From Epiperipatus broadwayi (taxonomy: Eukaryota > Onychophora > Udeonychophora > Euonychophora > Peripatidae): DNA of 64,000 bases. How positions within the stretch are numbered: position 1 is the first letter of the stretch; the number at the start of each line of letters is the position of its first letter. The notes under the pieces were generated by a model that ran no database searches, was not told the DNA's origin, and was given only the letters and a program-made list of their open reading frames with translations. The stretch spans positions 1,419,501 to 1,483,500 of the forward strand of contig JAQFVV010012397.1 of NCBI GenBank assembly GCA_028023455.1, in the 5' to 3' direction. A program made the translations under genes and the position numbers. Shown here piece by piece: positions 11,216 through 22,520 of the stretch.

Positions 11216-12095
11216 AACATCACATATGATCATTTCTTATGCTTGCTTATAACTGTTATAAAACAGGCAAACTCTCTATGTATTGCCACTCAGGGCAAGC
11301 CAGAGTAATCAATGAATGCCAGAAAACCTGTGCGCATAATATCCCCATCTAGTGCCTACTCATCCAATATCTCCAGACTAGTTTCTGGCTTGTGGCCTTA
11401 GTCAGTGAAGAGCCTTGAATCTGAGACCACTGCTCCTAGATCTTAGGATCTAATGCAACCCTCTAGCAGCCATCTTTTATCTCTACTTAACTACAAAACT
11501 ATGACAAATTGAAAACACAATATTTTCAATCCAAGTTCATTAGCTTATATAGTCATATAGATCTGAACTCAGTTCAGTACCCATACATGTGTCTTTAATT
11601 CCCATAGCCACTACTATCCTATTAGGCAGGATTGGTATTAAACCACTAAACATCATATAATCACCATTGCTCATAACTGTTTTTAAAACAGGCAAAACTC
11701 TCCATACAGTAGTGCACTGAGTTTAGACTTATATGACTATATAAGCTAATGAGCTTTGGATTGAAAATATTATTGTTTTCAAATTTTATTCTCATAGTTT
11801 TGTAGTTATGTAGAGATAAAAGGTGATTGCTGGAGGGTTGCATTAGATCCTAAAATTTAGGTGCAGTGCTCTCAGCTCCAAAACTCCTCACTGACAGAAG
11901 CCACAAGCTAGAAACTGGTCTGGGAATATTGGATAAGTAGCACTAGATAGGGGTTTTATGCACAAGCCCTTCTGGCATCCATTGATTACTGTCTTGCATT
12001 GAGTGGCACTATTGTATGGAGAGTTTTGCCTGTTATAATAACAGTTATGAGCAAGCATTAAGAAATGGTGATCATGTGATGTTTAGTGGTTTAAG
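11216..12095. mobile_element. Family B double foldback, 880 bp
   Basis: Two complete family B units face each other. The left unit is in plus orientation (AAACATCACA to ACCACTAAACATCA near 11,655) and the right unit is inverted and ends GATCATGTGATGTTTAGTGG. Each has the hammerhead-like region (minus strand near 11,412-11,370; plus strand 11,886-11,925), with core mutations in both. Confidence 0.8.
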
Positions 12096-12848
12096 CCATA
12101 TATATAGAGAGAGTAAAAAATGAATTTGCTTAAAATGATCCAGTTTAGAAATTGAATTTAAAGATATTTTAAAGAAAGGCTAAATAAAAAAATTATTTTA
12201 AATAATAATAATAATAAATATATATTAATGAAGCATTAATAAAATTAAAAATGTATTGTGGAAGTGAAACAAAAAATGACAAATTTTGTTCAAAAAAGAA
12301 ATGAAAAGAAAAAAAATACATTTCAATACTAAAAATGACAATTTTTGTCGTGTAAAATATACACAAAAAATTATCATGAATTGATCACATTAATATAAGC
12401 TAATGAAAAATATTTTCACTCCTGTTATTAAAGAAAAATAATGATGATCGCTATTTTATATCTATTCAAAACAAAATACGGCATAATAAAATTATATCAA
12501 AAATACTTGAAATTGATATTTAATTAGAAAATGTCATTAAATGGATGAGTTTGTAATACTGAAGGCATTGAAGATATGTAAAGAACTTTAATATATTTGA
12601 AAATTAGGAAATAAGAAATTATAGAGTGTAATATTGAAAAGTATATAATTTATGTTAACCTTACAAGAAAAAATTGGCATGAATTAATTGCAACTATACA
12701 TTCTTACATTAATTTAATTAATTTTCTAATATTAACTGAAACAAATAAAAAATTAAGAAGTTAATTCTTATAAATTATAATAAAAGACACATTGTAGAAA
12801 TTATAGAAAACATTGAGGTGTATTAATTTTTATTAGAGACAATATTTT

Positions 12849-13126
12849 TATAGATATAATAAACATCTCCACACTTCCCCATTCTTTTCAAATTCATGTA
12901 AATAAAGATATAATAAAAGACAAATAACCCCCAAGATGCAATTCATGGTGAACGAGCTACTTTGCATATAATAGATATATGAGATAGTGACCTGGGGCAA
13001 CTGACGAGTGCTGGTTCAGCACAAAATGCATCTTGGGGGGGGGGTCATTTGTCTTTTATTTTATCTTTATATGAATTTGAAAAGAATGGGGAAATGTGGA
13101 GATGTTTATTATATCTATAAAGATAT
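12849..13126. mobile_element. Foldback element with hammerhead-like centre (family D)
   Basis: The left arm 12,849-12,945 and right arm 13,033-13,126 are inverted copies (AATAAACATCTCCACA against TGTGGAGATGTTTATT). The unpaired centre contains the core at 12,998-13,035. A run of Gs interrupts the right arm at about 13,036-13,044. Confidence 0.8.
12998..13035 (+). ncRNA. Hammerhead ribozyme-like motif, family D
   Basis: CTGACGA (13001-13007, fits CUGANGA), perfect stem II GTGCT/AGCAC with loop GGTTC, AAAA where GAAA is expected, self-complementary ATGCAT as stem III, C at 13032, and a short stem I CAA/TTG. The single G12 change would probably abolish cleavage. Confidence 0.5.
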
Positions 13127-13139
13127 TACATACGGGATA

Positions 13140-13345
13140 GAGAAAGGTGAATAACTCCGTGTGTAAATTTAAAAAATTAGATATACTAATCTTTAACTGA
13201 GGTTTAAAGTTTATATCTGTGCTAGAGATAATCTCTAGTTTTGAAAATGATTAATAATAATCATTAGTGTATTTATCTGAAATGGATGGCGTCAAAGTTG
13301 TGAGTGGAGGGAGTTTGACAATGGTAAATGAAATGTAACAATATT
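13140..13345. repeat. Family E repeat, right-arm copy
   Basis: GGTTTAAAGTTTATA, GATAATCTCTA and TCAAAGTTGTG recur in the same order as at 670-770. Confidence 0.6.
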
Positions 13346-13845
13346 TTTATTAAAAGTCCATAAATCAAATTTAAGAGCTTTGAAGTAATTCATATAATTT
13401 TTGGATTAAATAACAAAAACGTTGTTACTAGCAATATACAGACTGCCAGATAATGATTATGAAATATTTATAGATGAATAAATGTGGTTAAAATGTTTTG
13501 CACAAATTAACAATGAAATAATAAATATTTTATGTAAAAATTCTAAAACTGTTCAAGATTATATAGGCATATTAGATACTTAAGGTGTGCTTTGTCATGT
13601 AAAACATGCACAGGAAATTATAATGAATAAGTTTCTTCATATGTGATCACATCAATATAAACCTAATGAAAAATATTTTCACTGTTGTCATTAAAGATTA
13701 CTGATCATTATTTTACATTTATATATATTCCAAATAAAATACTACATAAAATTAGATCAGAAATAGTTGAAATTAAATTGGTATTGTGCAATAATAAAAA
13801 ATTTCTTTAAGAAACTGATTAGAATGACTTAAAAAATTAACTTAG

Positions 13846-14290
13846 TTTGCACTCACAGCCATTGGCCAAAACCACCGCTGACACATCCAACCGATAAATG
13901 ACAAATATTGAATAAAATACTTTAAATTCATAATTTTAGAAATTATAAGCTAGTAAAAATAATGTTTTATTTCATATAGGCATAAAGTATAATCTTTTGG
14001 TATTTGGAATTATAAGTTCTGCAACTTTTGACTGATACTTTGTCTCGGCCAAACTATCCTTCCCATTTCCTGCAAATTCCGGCACTTTGCACCTTCACAT
14101 TTCAAATATTTTATGAAGGTAAATTTTTAAAAAAAAATCCTTAATAAAATATAGTTCATTATTTTTACTAGCTTATAATTTCTAAAATATGAATATAAAG
14201 TACTTTTATTCAATATTTATGTTATTTATCTGTTGTTTATGTCAGTGGTTGTTTTTAGATTTCAAAATGGCTATGAGCGCAAACTAAATC
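13846..14290. mobile_element. Terminal-inverted-repeat element, about 445 bp
   Basis: The ends TTAGTTTGCACTCACAGCCAT and ATGGCTATGAGCGCAAACTAA are inverted copies, and pairing continues inward to the AGAAATTATAAGCTAGTAAA block on both sides. A non-coding centre of about 130 bp (14,000-14,130) is GC-richer than the surroundings. Confidence 0.75.
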
Positions 14291-15430
14291 AGGACCCAAA
14301 TTTATTATATATAGTTACATTTACATAATTGCATATATGATAATCTTGGAATGATAATAGATAAAAAATAAATTTAAATATTTTATAACAATATTACATT
14401 TTTTCTTTATTTTTTACTAATATATAAATATTTATGTGAATATGGAATAATCATTATTTTTTACAGCTTTTCTCATAATAGATTAACATTAATGTAAAAA
14501 AAAGAATAATTGATCTAATAAAAGAAAAATTTAAAAAAAAATGGTTATAAAAGTTAATTGTATTTGAAAAAATCAATTATTATTTTTTTTTACAACGTAA
14601 TGAATAAAGCATTTAAATGTTATATATAATATTAAAATGAAATTTATGTACATTAAAAATTGATCCAAATATGTCAAATTTGATAGTCCATCCATTAAAG
14701 GTTGTTATACCATTGAGAAATTGCAAAATATAATACTCCCATCTATATTGAATTGGTACTTATGATTCATAAAATATTACAATTCTAGATTTTATCTGTG
14801 AATTGTTAAGTTATAATCACTATTAATGTTCTGTCTTTGGAATTTGATGATTTGGTCTTGCGCTTCTTCAATTTTGAATAGATTTCTTTGAAAATGAAAT
14901 GATCAGATTTACAAAAGATCCAGATTAGATTTCAGGAATCAGCAATGGTAAACATAAAAACTTATACTTGCAAAGTTTGGTATTTATTAAACAAATAGTC
15001 ATGTAAAAAGTTACATATAGATAATATTTGAACAGCATTGATTAAAATGGAGATGTTACATAACAGGCAGCTAAATCTGCTTCATTATCAACATAAACTA
15101 CTAGTAAATGTTATGTTAGTGGAATTATTTGCTATATATTAAACCATTTTTTAATTATTAATTAGAAGAAACAAAATTCTTTGCTGTTCTATAAAAATTT
15201 TATAACAATATTTTTTTAAAAATAATTTTTATGACCTCTGTGGTAAGTTGTTTATTAGACTTATTTATTTTAGTAAAAAATAATTTATATATACTAAAAT
15301 ATATGATTAATATATTCTTGTATTGCATTGGTATTTGAGCACAAGAAATGTTTGCTGTCTGAATTCATCTCTTCTAATGCTATTACAAAAAAAAATGAAG
15401 TCAGATGTCACATGATCTAATTTAATAAGC
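14291..15430. other. AT-rich DNA, no feature recognised
   Basis: No supported frame, repeat or RNA is visible. Confidence 0.45.
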
Positions 15431-15439
15431 TTGTATTTA

Positions 15440-15512
15440 TAAATATATATATATAACTCGCAAAATAAGCTCTTGTTAAAAGCTTATTTTGTGAGCTCTA
15501 TATATAACTCTT
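15440..15512. repeat. Short palindrome
   Basis: AACTCGCAAAATAAGCT pairs with AGCTTATTTTGTGAGCT around a short loop. It is a strong hairpin with no other signal. Confidence 0.6.
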
Positions 15513-17701
15513 CTAATGCATATATGTATGAATGAAAAGAACAAATAAAAGATTAATATTATGCTATATAAAATGTCCTGATATAGGATAATTAAAAAAA
15601 GAGCCATCAAATAAAATTTATAATGCAGTATTAGCACTGCGATTACAAAATGTCAAATGAAAATGGCTGCTATTATCGATTTAAACATTATCTTGCCATT
15701 ATCCATTTTCATTAGAAAAAAGAAATGTAAAAGCAGAAGTTTCATTTATTTGTTGTCCTTTTTTGAGTGATGTAATGTTTAACATTTAAAAATTCCATCA
15801 ATATATACATGCTATGTATACACATCAAAAACTCTGCATTGTGTTGAAAAAATATGCAGTATTCTATATAATTTCAAAATGTCAGTATTGTACTTTGGAA
15901 TTAAAATAAATGTGGACACAATAGGTTGTACTTTTTTTTTTATAGTTAATAAAATATTTAAAAAGCATCATTTTAATGCATTTTCCCACAATTAACTATT
16001 TCTGAATATATGTTTTAGAATTCATAAATAAAAATATTTATAATTCTATGTAAATAAAGCTAATCTCACACAGCTAAAAAGCAATTTTATGACAATTATA
16101 TAAATTTCTATCAAATTTGATTCATATATAAAATATTTTGATTTTTTTTTTTTATAATTTTTTTCCCATTCATATTCCACCGCTTATTATTCTAACATTT
16201 ATTTTGCTTAAAAAAACTAGTATTGATATTTCTTTGTTTCATTCTAAGAAACAGTAATGTAAATATTGGTTAAAGTTGATGTACACTAGATTACAACCAT
16301 AAGTTTTAACATTTAACTTATAAAATACTCATTTCACTTTAATGTTAGTTTTTAACCTATGAGTGAATGGTGTAATTTGTCAATTCTCTAACTAGTAATG
16401 GTCTTTGATTCAGTGTTAAGCTCTATTAGCATTCTTAATTTTTGCAAAATATTGAAATAGTTATTAGCTCTATATATTATAATTATACATTTGGGAAAGA
16501 TTATATTTATGAGATTCGTGTAATACATATGGAGTTGAAGTAAGCTAATTTACAGATTACTTAGTTAATTAAATCTATTATACTACTACACACATTGATA
16601 TTTGCATTTGTAGAATGATCAATGACAACTTTCATTTAACCATATTAAATTATAATTTGAATGTACTGAGACCTTTATCGTAAAAGCTAATATTAGTTAT
16701 GACTTTTAAGAATATAAGTAATGGAATTTATGTTTATGTCAAAACAATATTTATAAGAAACAAAAAAGTATCAAACAAATTCTATGAAATAAGAATAAAT
16801 GACAATTATAAAAAATAAAAATCTGAGTTAATTTGAAAATTCAATAAAAAAATATTGCATTCATATTTAAATTGAGAAGTAAAAGCATAAATTTGGTTTA
16901 TATAATATTATTTTAAAAAATCTATTTTTTTAATTTGGGAATTTAAAAAAATATTGTAGACATTCATACTAAAATTCAAAGTATAAATCCAAGCTTATAC
17001 AGATAATTATTAAAAATATATATATTTTAATGTTGATAGTAATTCAATTAATTTAACTTATAATCAAATATTTACAAAATAATTCATCAAGTCTCCAAAA
17101 TATTTTTAATGAGAAATTTTTGATCTTATGGGAAAATAAACTGAATTAGAACATGTATTGAATAATTAATCTTCTCTATTAATTGGGGCTGGAGGTGGGG
17201 GGCAAATAAAAATTAATTAAAAATTTGTTTTTCCAAAAATGATTATCACTATTAGAAAAATAATTTTTAATATTATGTCAATAAAAGGTGTTTATGTTTA
17301 TAATAATTTGAAGGGACAAAGAAATAGAAAACGTTTATAAAACTAAATAATTCAGTCCATCATTACCTATAAGTGTCTATATTTAAATTATTTTATTAAC
17401 TTACCATTTTTAGTTGTAGGTAACTATTTCCATTGATGATAATCTTATTCATGTTCTTCCAGTATTTAGCAACAAAACAGTTCTCTTAAAATTGGCTTCC
17501 ATCTAAATGCATTCATGTGTCATCAGCATTTTTTGACATTTTACTACATCTCTTCAAAGTCAAATTAATCCCATCATTCAAATAACTTACAGCCTTAGTA
17601 ATAAAATTAAAGTCTATTGTGAAGCGTTAAATCATTAATAATTCTTGGCAGTTCATTTGCTTATTGAATTTCAAGCTTTCTAATCTCTCCTGTTTACCAA
17701 C
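15513..17701. other. AT-rich DNA, no feature recognised
   Basis: Homopolymer tracts and low-complexity DNA only. Confidence 0.45.
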
Positions 17702-18264
17702 TGTACAATTCATTTATAGAGATGGTTCACATTTAGTCTAATCAAAATAGTTTTCCTAGTTATAAAGACAAAAACGTATATTGCTACATTAAAAATCATT
17801 CCTTTAATGTTATACAATTCAATTAGCTTAAATGCTTTCCATGTGTTAATTGATTGGTTAAAAATTAATTTGCAGTTATAAAAGTACCTAATCTCAGCAT
17901 CTCAATGTTACTTCCTTTTATGAAATTTATCCTAATCTTTATAACAGGCATTTGAAAAATATACTCCATTTACTCCAAACATGTACAATTCATTTATAGA
18001 GATGGTTCACATTTAGTCTAATCAAAATAGTTTTCCTAGTTATAAAGACAAAAACGTATATTGCTACATTAAAAATCATTCCTTTAATGTTATACAATTC
18101 AATTAGCTTAAATGCTTTCCATGTGTTAATTGATTGGTTAAAAATTAATTTGCAGTTATAAAAGTACCTAATCTCAGCATCTCAATGTTACTTCCTTTTA
18201 TGAAATTTATCCTAATCTTTATAACAGGCATTTGAAAAATATACTCCATTTACTCCAAACATGT
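17702..18264. repeat. Near-perfect tandem duplication, 280-bp unit
   Basis: TGTACAATTCATTTATAGAG at 17,702 recurs at 17,982. The 280 bases that follow look identical by eye up to ACTCCAAACATGTACA. Confidence 0.92.
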
Positions 18265-19476
18265 ACATGCTTTACTATACTAACTTTATCTGACTTCCAT
18301 AAATTTCAAATTGCTGCTAAACAAATTTATAAAATCTTTTTAATCTACGTGTTGCCTCTTATTCAAAATTCCCAAAATCATATGAACTTATGTGCTAAAA
18401 ATAGACAGGTTTAAGATAAACATTTTAGTTAAGACCTTGTACTTTAGCATTTTCACCAGTTGAAAAATTATTTAATAATGGATCCTTTTTGTCTTAATGT
18501 TAGTTTTATTTTACAAACATGAATCTTTTTTTGTAAATCTATCTGGTAATAAATGCAGTTTTTAATTTTTGTATTTTCAGAAATATAATTTATTATTTTT
18601 TTGAAAATATTTGTTTTCCTACTCTCAGAAATATTTGTAAATAGAAGTTTAATGTTTATATTATATTTTGATTGTAAGATAGAATTTCCAATAATTACAT
18701 TTTTACAAATTCTATATAATGAAGACATGATTTTCCTACTACATTTAATTCAATTTCATTATATTTATGAGTGAATCCTCTTTTTCTATTAACCAAATCA
18801 GTAATTCAATAACTTTATTTAAATTTCTTGACCTATAGTATGCACTTCAACAATTTGCTATGTGGAAATCTTTGTACTTCAGATGCTGCTGTAGATAACA
18901 TATTTCTCCAAACATATAAATTGCACATACTATTTACTATATAAACAAATATTATGTACCTCTATTCATATAATGTATTTAATTGATTAATGGTGGAAGC
19001 AAATGTTTAAAAAAGATAATGCATTTTAAAGCAATTGAAATTTGGTATTTGAAAAAAACTTCTTAGTATATGGTATGACTTGTTAAAATTTTATTTTATT
19101 TTTTAAAAAAAAAAAAGTTTTCTTTCATGTGAAATTACCAGCAAATATATAAAATTGTAGAAAATAATTGGTGTAATATTTTTAAATACACAAAATGTGT
19201 ACTTATACAAAAAATATATAAAATCAAGTGTCAAGGATTAAAATAATGAATGTAATAATTATTGGTATTTTAAATTAAAGATTTATTTTGAAACTTATTA
19301 GTATATAAATTAGCTCTTGATGGATGGTTAAAATATTTTTTATTTAAATGGTGGATTTGTTTAGTTTTGTTCTGTAAATTTGGGATCCAAAGGGTCATCT
19401 TAATTAATTAAATACAGTCACTATTAAATTAGGGATCAGACTCAAAGGGCCATCTCTTAGTATTATAATATATATC
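18265..19476. other. AT-rich DNA, no feature recognised
   Basis: The 86-codon minus frame at 18,468-18,728 is within what chance allows in 128 kb of strand and has no domain. Confidence 0.4.
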
Positions 19477-19578
19477 ACATGATCACCATTTCATATGTTT
19501 GCACAGGCTGATAGTAACAGTAGCACTAGATAGGGATTTTATGCACAAACTTCTTGCATCCATTGACTACTGTTATAA
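19477..19578. repeat. Family B remnant, internally deleted
   Basis: ATCACATGATCACCATTTC at the left and GCACTAGATAGGGATTTTAT plus CATCCATTGACTACTGT at the right are family B end segments joined by a deletion. Confidence 0.65.
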
Positions 19579-19805
19579 TATATAATTGAAAGATTAATCT
19601 TTACACTTAATCAAAAATAAACTACCTCTTTACAGATAATTACTTTCATTTTCTACCATGCATGTGAATTAAAAGATAGTAGAGAAATAGATTATTAAAG
19701 TAATTATTCCAAATTCTTATGATATAGTTGATAATGTAATCATATTTAGAGAGGAAAAACATATTTTGTCTGACAATGATATTTTGTAGATAAACTATGC
19801 ATCAA

Positions 19806-19882
19806 GTATTGGTGGCCGAGTAGTCAGCACAGCTGCCTTACAAGCAGTTGTCCTGGGTTTGCAGGTGGCCGATGCTTTGACA
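19806..19882 (+). repeat. tRNA-derived SINE-like head
   Basis: GTGGCCGAGTAGTCAG gives an A-box and D-arm. A five-base anticodon stem GCTGC/GCAGT holds a seven-base loop CTTACAA. CCTGGGTTTGCAGG is a decayed T-arm and B-box. Related copies are at 49,577-49,655 and 56,738-56,822 (minus). It is a SINE relic and not a working tRNA. Confidence 0.55.
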
Positions 19883-20216
19883 CAAGGAAAAAAAACTATT
19901 CTTTTGTTATTTGTTTAAATAATGTTAACTTCTTTATATGTAATATTGTCTGATTTGCATATTTATACCATATCTATTTTATCAGCAATATATTATGTTC
20001 TATGTAAGAATATATTTTCAAATCTTATCTAAATACATGTGTGTGGTCTATTTCCTGAATGTTAAGATGGCTTAAGCTGACCTTTACACAATAAGACATA
20101 TTTGGAAACTTTTGGTGACTTTTTTATTTACTTCAAATTATTAATGCACAGTAAAGACTCATTTTGGCAGAATCATTGGCAGGTAAAATAATTTTTATTT
20201 TTTAAACTATCACTAT

Positions 20217-20808
20217 GTTAAACCACTAAACATCTCATGATCACCATCTCTTATGCTAGCACATAACTGTTATTAAACAGGCAAAACTCTTCATACAGTA
20301 GTGCCATCCTGTGCCAACCAGAGTAATCAATTGATGCCAGAAAGGTTGGGCATAAAATCCCTATCTAGTACCTACTCATCCAATATCCCAAACTAGTTTC
20401 CGATTTGTGGCCTTCATATGGAGAGTTTTGCCTGTTTAATAACAGTTATGTGCTAGCATAAGAGATGGGGATCATGTGGTGTTTAGTGGTGGCTATGGTT
20501 GTTAAAAAGCCAGACACCAAAATGTATGGGTGCTGAACTAAGTTCACACCCATATGACTATATAAGCTATTGAGCTTAGATTGAAAATATTATGTTTTCA
20601 ATTTCATTCTCATAGTTTTGTAGTTAAATAGAGATAAAAGGTGGCTGCTGGAGGGTTGCATTAGATCTAGGTGCAGTGCCAGAAACTAGTTTGGGGATGA
20701 GTAAGCACTAGATAGGGATTTTATGCACAAACTGGCATCCATTTATTACTCTGGTTGGCACAGGATGACCCTACTGTATGGAGTTTTGCCTTGTTTAATA
20801 TCACTATG
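20217..20808. mobile_element. Family B double unit
   Basis: The left foldback 20,217-20,490 (AACCACTAAACATC against GATCATGTGGTGTTTAGTGG) is followed by the internal block (GACTATATAAGCTA, AGTTAAATAGAGATAAAAGG) and a second terminal arm. GAAACTAGTTTGGGGA near 20,682 is the remaining half of the hammerhead-like core. Confidence 0.75.
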
Positions 20809-22487
20809 TTTTAAAAAAGGATTTTTAAATGTCTATTTTTAATTATTGCTTAGCACCTTATTTGCAATTAAAATAATCTATAACCATGATTCATCAACAA
20901 CTGAATAGTTTTTAAATATTTGCATGTACAATTTTGTGTTCAGTCAGAACGTGTAAGGTATTGATAATTATTCCTCCATAATTAAGAACTGGGATAATAT
21001 GCACTACAAATTATTTTTTAAGATTAACATTAAACCAATCAAACAAATAACTATAAGTGAAATTTAATAATAAAAACATCCATATATATTATGAGGATAA
21101 AAGAAATGTTATAAAGTTTTATAAAATATTTATTATTGATCATAAAAATAATACATTGTAATATAACAGAATACTTTTAAATGCACTCAAAACAACTTAA
21201 TAATACTAAATAAAATTAAAAAATATTAATACCAGTGCAACATTCTATTTAAAGAGTTTTGGCCATTTTCTTATGACCTTATTATCTTTTATTATTGACT
21301 CAAGCCAATATGTGGATCAGACTATCTAAAAAGAAAACACCAGATAAGACATTTACAATCATACTATTTATTATTCTAATACGAATACTAAAAAATTATA
21401 GTCCACTTTATGTTGATTAACATTTAAAACTAATAGACTAAAAAAATCATTTTTAAAAAATTGATTGTGTTCTTGTTAAAAAGTTGTTTACAAACGCAAG
21501 TTAATTTCACTTTATCTGGTAGAAATTGCATGCCAGTTTAAAAAGGTCTACTGGAACTTTCTGAAAAAGAAAAAAAAGCTCTTTTACTGTTATTTTATTT
21601 TTAAATGTCAATGTGTATAGTAAATTCTTTATAACATTTTTAAAATAATACATTTAAAATATGTTTATGGCTTTTTTCTTCACTTATTTAAAATACATTT
21701 TTAATATACGAATCATAACAATACATCAAAATGTCTCAAAACATCTATTTAGCACCATATAATATTTTCTAAGGCTTTATTCTGAATTGTTTTTAAAATG
21801 TGGAAAATGTCTTAATATTTTATAAACTTTTAAAAAAAAATTATGTGAACAAACATATAATATTAAAGTTGATAAATAAAGTTTGATATTTTTTTTGACA
21901 GCACTGACTAATGTAATTAGTTAATCACAGGATGGAGAACAAAATAGCAATTATATACATAAAGATGCAATGTTGGAAAAATGTATATAAAGATACCCAA
22001 ATTACATGAATATGATCTGAAAGAGTAAAATGTTTGAATTACATGTCGATATTTGATAGCATATGGTGACAGTTAACAAGTAATTTTTTAATGAAGTCAT
22101 GGTATAAGTAAAAATGGTAGGATATTTTGAGAAGATATACAGTATATCATTTTAAGTCATCAATTACTATTAACCATATATCCTATATGGGTAATAGTGA
22201 TCAATAATTATGTATCCTTGTTTATTTAGAATACCAATCAGCAATTAAAATATATTTATAGATCTGAGAAAATCAGACATTTTAATATTTGCAAAAACGT
22301 ATTATGAAAAGTAGCATACAATTGATCATTTTTTAGCCATCTAAAATTAATACTATATTTAGTAATATCAAAAATGTAAGTAAATGCAAATGAAAGACTG
22401 AATACTATAAGCCAGAGTAATCAATAGACACCAAGTCCTTATAATAATACAATATCCAGACTGTTATACTGGTCTTAACACTTACTT
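20809..22487. other. 3' flank of the DDX43-like gene, no gene recognised
   Basis: AT-rich, with a small family B fragment near 22,411-22,475 (GCCAGAGTAATCAATAGA). A TTTATT at 22,221 may be the poly(A) signal of the minus-strand gene. Confidence 0.4.
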
Positions 22488-22520
22488 TCAGAAGGAAACA
22501 TTTGGGATTTTAAGCTGGTG
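22488..22520 (-). CDS. DDX43-like gene, proposed terminal exon 18 and stop
   Basis: Ten codons HQLKIPNVSF then TGA, after an acceptor ATTTATTAG at the right phase. The Q..IP pattern fits the NQSIPEEL end of the DDX43 core. There is no extended basic tail. A possible poly(A) signal (AATAAA on the minus strand) lies at 22,226-22,221. Another acceptor at about 21,337 would give a stop after two codons and is a weaker choice. Confidence 0.5.
   Translation of the reverse strand, partial: HQLKIPNVSF

Noticed and set aside
15440-15512. Hammerhead or other ribozyme at the strong hairpin
   Set aside because: It is a plain palindrome with no CUGANGA or GAAA strands around it.
18468-18728. 86-codon minus-strand frame as a gene
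   Set aside because: No domain or splice context, and a frame this long is expected by chance across 128 kb of strand.
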